Shown here: positions 47,951 to 50,196 of the stretch, piece by piece | Numbering within the stretch: the stretch's first letter is position 1 | Layout: each line of letters opens with the position of its first letter | DNA from: Tepidimonas thermarum | GTDB taxonomy: Bacteria > Pseudomonadota > Gammaproteobacteria > Burkholderiales > Burkholderiaceae_C | Length of the DNA: 50,196 nt | Reading direction: 5' to 3' | Assembly: GCF_007556705.1 (NCBI RefSeq) | Contig: NZ_VJOL01000014.1 | Span: forward strand, 1 to 50,196 | Program-made: the position numbers and the translations under genes | Notes under the pieces: generated by a model | The model's input: only the letters and a program-made list of their open reading frames with translations | What the model was told of the DNA's origin: nothing | The model's database searches: none

Positions 47951-48891
47951 TGGGGGCGATGGTTCAGGAGGTGGTGCTGGCCGAGCCGCGCGGTTTTTGC
48001 GCGGGGGTGGACCGGGCCATCGAGATCGTCGAGCGGGCGCTGGCCAAATTCGGCGCGCCCATTTACGTGCGTCACGAGATCGTGCACAACCGGCACGTGG
48101 TCGACGACTTGCGCCGGCGTGGGGCGGTGTTCATCGAAGATTTGGCCGAAGTGCCACCGGGCGCGGTGTTGGTCTTTAGCGCCCACGGTGTCAGCCGTGC
48201 CGTGCAGGAGGAGGCTCAACGGCGTGGCTTTCGCGTCTTCGACGCCACCTGCCCGCTGGTGACCAAGGTCCACGTGGAGGTGGCCAAGCTGCGCCGCGAG
48301 GGCTACGAATTCATCCTCATCGGCCACGCGGGTCACCCGGAAGTGGAGGGCACCATGGGGCAGCTCGACGGTGGCATCCACCTGGTCGAAACGGTGGCCG
48401 ACGTGGCGCGTGTGCAGCCGGCGCAGACCGAGCGCATTGCCGTCGTCACCCAGACCACGCTGAGTGTGGACGATACGGCCGACATCCTCGCGGCCATTCG
48501 CGCGCGCTTTCCGGCCCTGCGGGAGCCCAAGCAGCAAGACATCTGCTACGCCACGCAAAACCGCCAGGATGCCGTCAAGCAACTGGCGCAGCAGGTGGAC
48601 GTGGTCATCGTCGTGGGCAGCCCCACCAGCTCCAACACCAACCGCCTGCGCGAGCTGGCGCAACGCTTAGGCGTGCCCACCTACATGGTGGACGATGCGT
48701 CGGAGCTGCGCGACGAGTGGTTTGCCGGTGCGCCGCGCGTGGGCGTGACGGCTGGCGCCTCCGCCCCGGAAGCGCTGGTGCAAGGGGTGGTGCAACGCCT
48801 CAAATCGCTTGGCGCCACCGCCGTGCGCCGCCTGGACGGCCCCGTCGAGGCGATGCGCTTTCCCCTGCCCAAGGGCTTGAAGGGCGTTTGA
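47950..48891 (+). CDS. ispH: 4-hydroxy-3-methylbut-2-enyl diphosphate reductase (IspH/LytB)
   Basis: A 313-aa [4Fe-4S] enzyme, last step of the MEP isoprenoid pathway, giving IPP and DMAPP. The three cluster Cys are C17 ([11 protein letters not shown]), C101 (DATCPLVTK) and C199 ([11 protein letters not shown]). The substrate motifs [14 protein letters not shown] and [14 protein letters not shown] are intact. I chose the ATG at 47950, overlapping the slpA stop. An ATG at 47959 is also possible. Confidence 0.96.
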   Translation: MGAMVQEVVLAEPRGFCAGVDRAIEIVERALAKFGAPIYVRHEIVHNRHVVDDLRRRGAVFIEDLAEVPPGAVLVFSAHGVSRAVQEEAQRRGFRVFDATCPLVTKVHVEVAKLRREGYEFILIGHAGHPEVEGTMGQLDGGIHLVETVADVARVQPAQTERIAVVTQTTLSVDDTADILAAIRARFPALREPKQQDICYATQNRQDAVKQLAQQVDVVIVVGSPTSSNTNRLRELAQRLGVPTYMVDDASELRDEWFAGAPRVGVTAGASAPEALVQGVVQRLKSLGATAVRRLDGPVEAMRFPLPKGLKGV

Positions 48892-48940
48892 GGCGCGGGC
48901 GCGTGCGCGGACGTTGCCGGCTGGGCGCGGCGTGTGTGGG

Positions 48941-50037
<1,097 letters not shown>

Positions 50038-50062
<25 letters not shown>

Positions 50063-50092
50063 CTACGCGCCTACGCTCCCCGCCCAGCAGAC
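50038..50092. repeat. Perfect 16-bp inverted repeat with nested hairpin
   Basis: GTCTGCTGGGCGGGGA (50038-50053) is the exact reverse complement of 50077-50092. The 23-nt interior holds GGCGC-TAC-GCGCC, a second perfect stem. The element sits exactly where hsdR similarity ends and just before a new gene start. It could be a transcription terminator, the end of a mobile element or a recombination site. There is no T-run. Confidence 0.8.
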
Positions 50093-50143
50093 AGCGCGAG
50101 GGTGGGTCTGACGCCATGACTTCGAGAAAGGAGTGTAACCCTC

Positions 50144-50196
50144 ATGGCAATACGAGTCGAAACCAACCCCTTGGAAGCCGCTTATGCGATCTTGCT
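50144..50196 (+). CDS. N-terminal start of an unidentified gene (partial)
   Basis: An ATG at 50144 preceded by AAAGGAG (50127-50133) opens a frame MAIRVETNPLEAAYAIL that runs off the right edge. The strong ribosome binding site supports it over an overlapping frame starting at 50116. I do not recognise the family from 17 residues. The position behind the inverted repeat suggests accessory or mobile DNA. Confidence 0.55.
   Translation, partial: MAIRVETNPLEAAYAIL

Noticed and set aside
48892-48940. tRNA or small RNA between ispH and the hsdR remnant
   Set aside because: Only 49 nt of GC-rich sequence with no cloverleaf, and no tRNA-like fold was found in other gaps either.

Overview
The window is a GC-rich, densely packed chromosome segment from a betaproteobacterium. 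The gene content (ccoI/ccoS ahead of ccoNOQP, a TGCA-type BoxR system, an fdhX-type formate dehydrogenase cluster, DUF3460 beside scpA) fits Burkholderiales, probably Comamonadaceae or a Tepidimonas-like relative. The genus cannot be proven from the sequence alone. I see no rRNA, tRNA or CRISPR array.

Layout. (1) 1-10.7 kb is a microaerobic respiration block: ccoI, ccoS, ccoNOQP, a strong terminator, ccoG, a short ccoH-like gene, a small Cys-tailed membrane protein, divergent fnr, then hemN. FNR-type boxes (TTGAC/T-N4-GTCAA) precede ccoI, ccoN and hemN. This makes a local FNR circuit for building and heme-loading the cbb3 oxidase. (2) 10.7-20.3 kb is mostly housekeeping: a SafE/DsbD_2-type membrane protein, a DMT transporter, nadB, scpA, DUF3460, a SulP transporter, metG and apbC. 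(3) 20.3-27.8 kb is the aerobic benzoyl-CoA epoxidation (box) core: benzoate-CoA ligase divergent from boxR, then boxC-boxB-boxA. TGCA-N6-TGCA operators lie over both promoter regions. (4) 27.9-42.4 kb is a periplasmic Cys-type formate dehydrogenase cluster. It has accessory genes (DUF3305, DUF3306, a 700-aa multi-[4Fe-4S] protein, a TorD-like chaperone), an opposite-strand two-component system, then fdhX-fdhA-fdhB-small lipoprotein-cytochrome b-small secreted protein-fdhD. (5) 42.4-48.9 kb holds upp, an FtsX-like permease, a truncated hemoglobin, an Smr protein, radC, an SlpA-type FKBP isomerase and ispH. (6) 48.9-50.2 kb is accessory DNA: the C-terminal remnant of a type I restriction HsdR subunit, cut off next to a perfect 16-bp inverted repeat, then the start of an unidentified gene.

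How the parts fit. Benzoate ring cleavage supplies reductant and acyl-CoA, formate oxidation in the periplasm supplies quinol, and the high-affinity cbb3 oxidase consumes electrons at low oxygen. The most unusual point is the response regulator of the formate cluster. It is an NtrC-type AAA+ protein whose sigma54-contacting GAFTGA loop is missing, and the intergenic region it faces carries an array of TGTCGC/GCGACA half-sites without a convincing -24/-12 promoter. Other points worth checking are a predicted leaderless ccoI transcript, an FNR box overlapping the ccoS stop codon, and a tandem duplication over the stop codon of the SulP gene.
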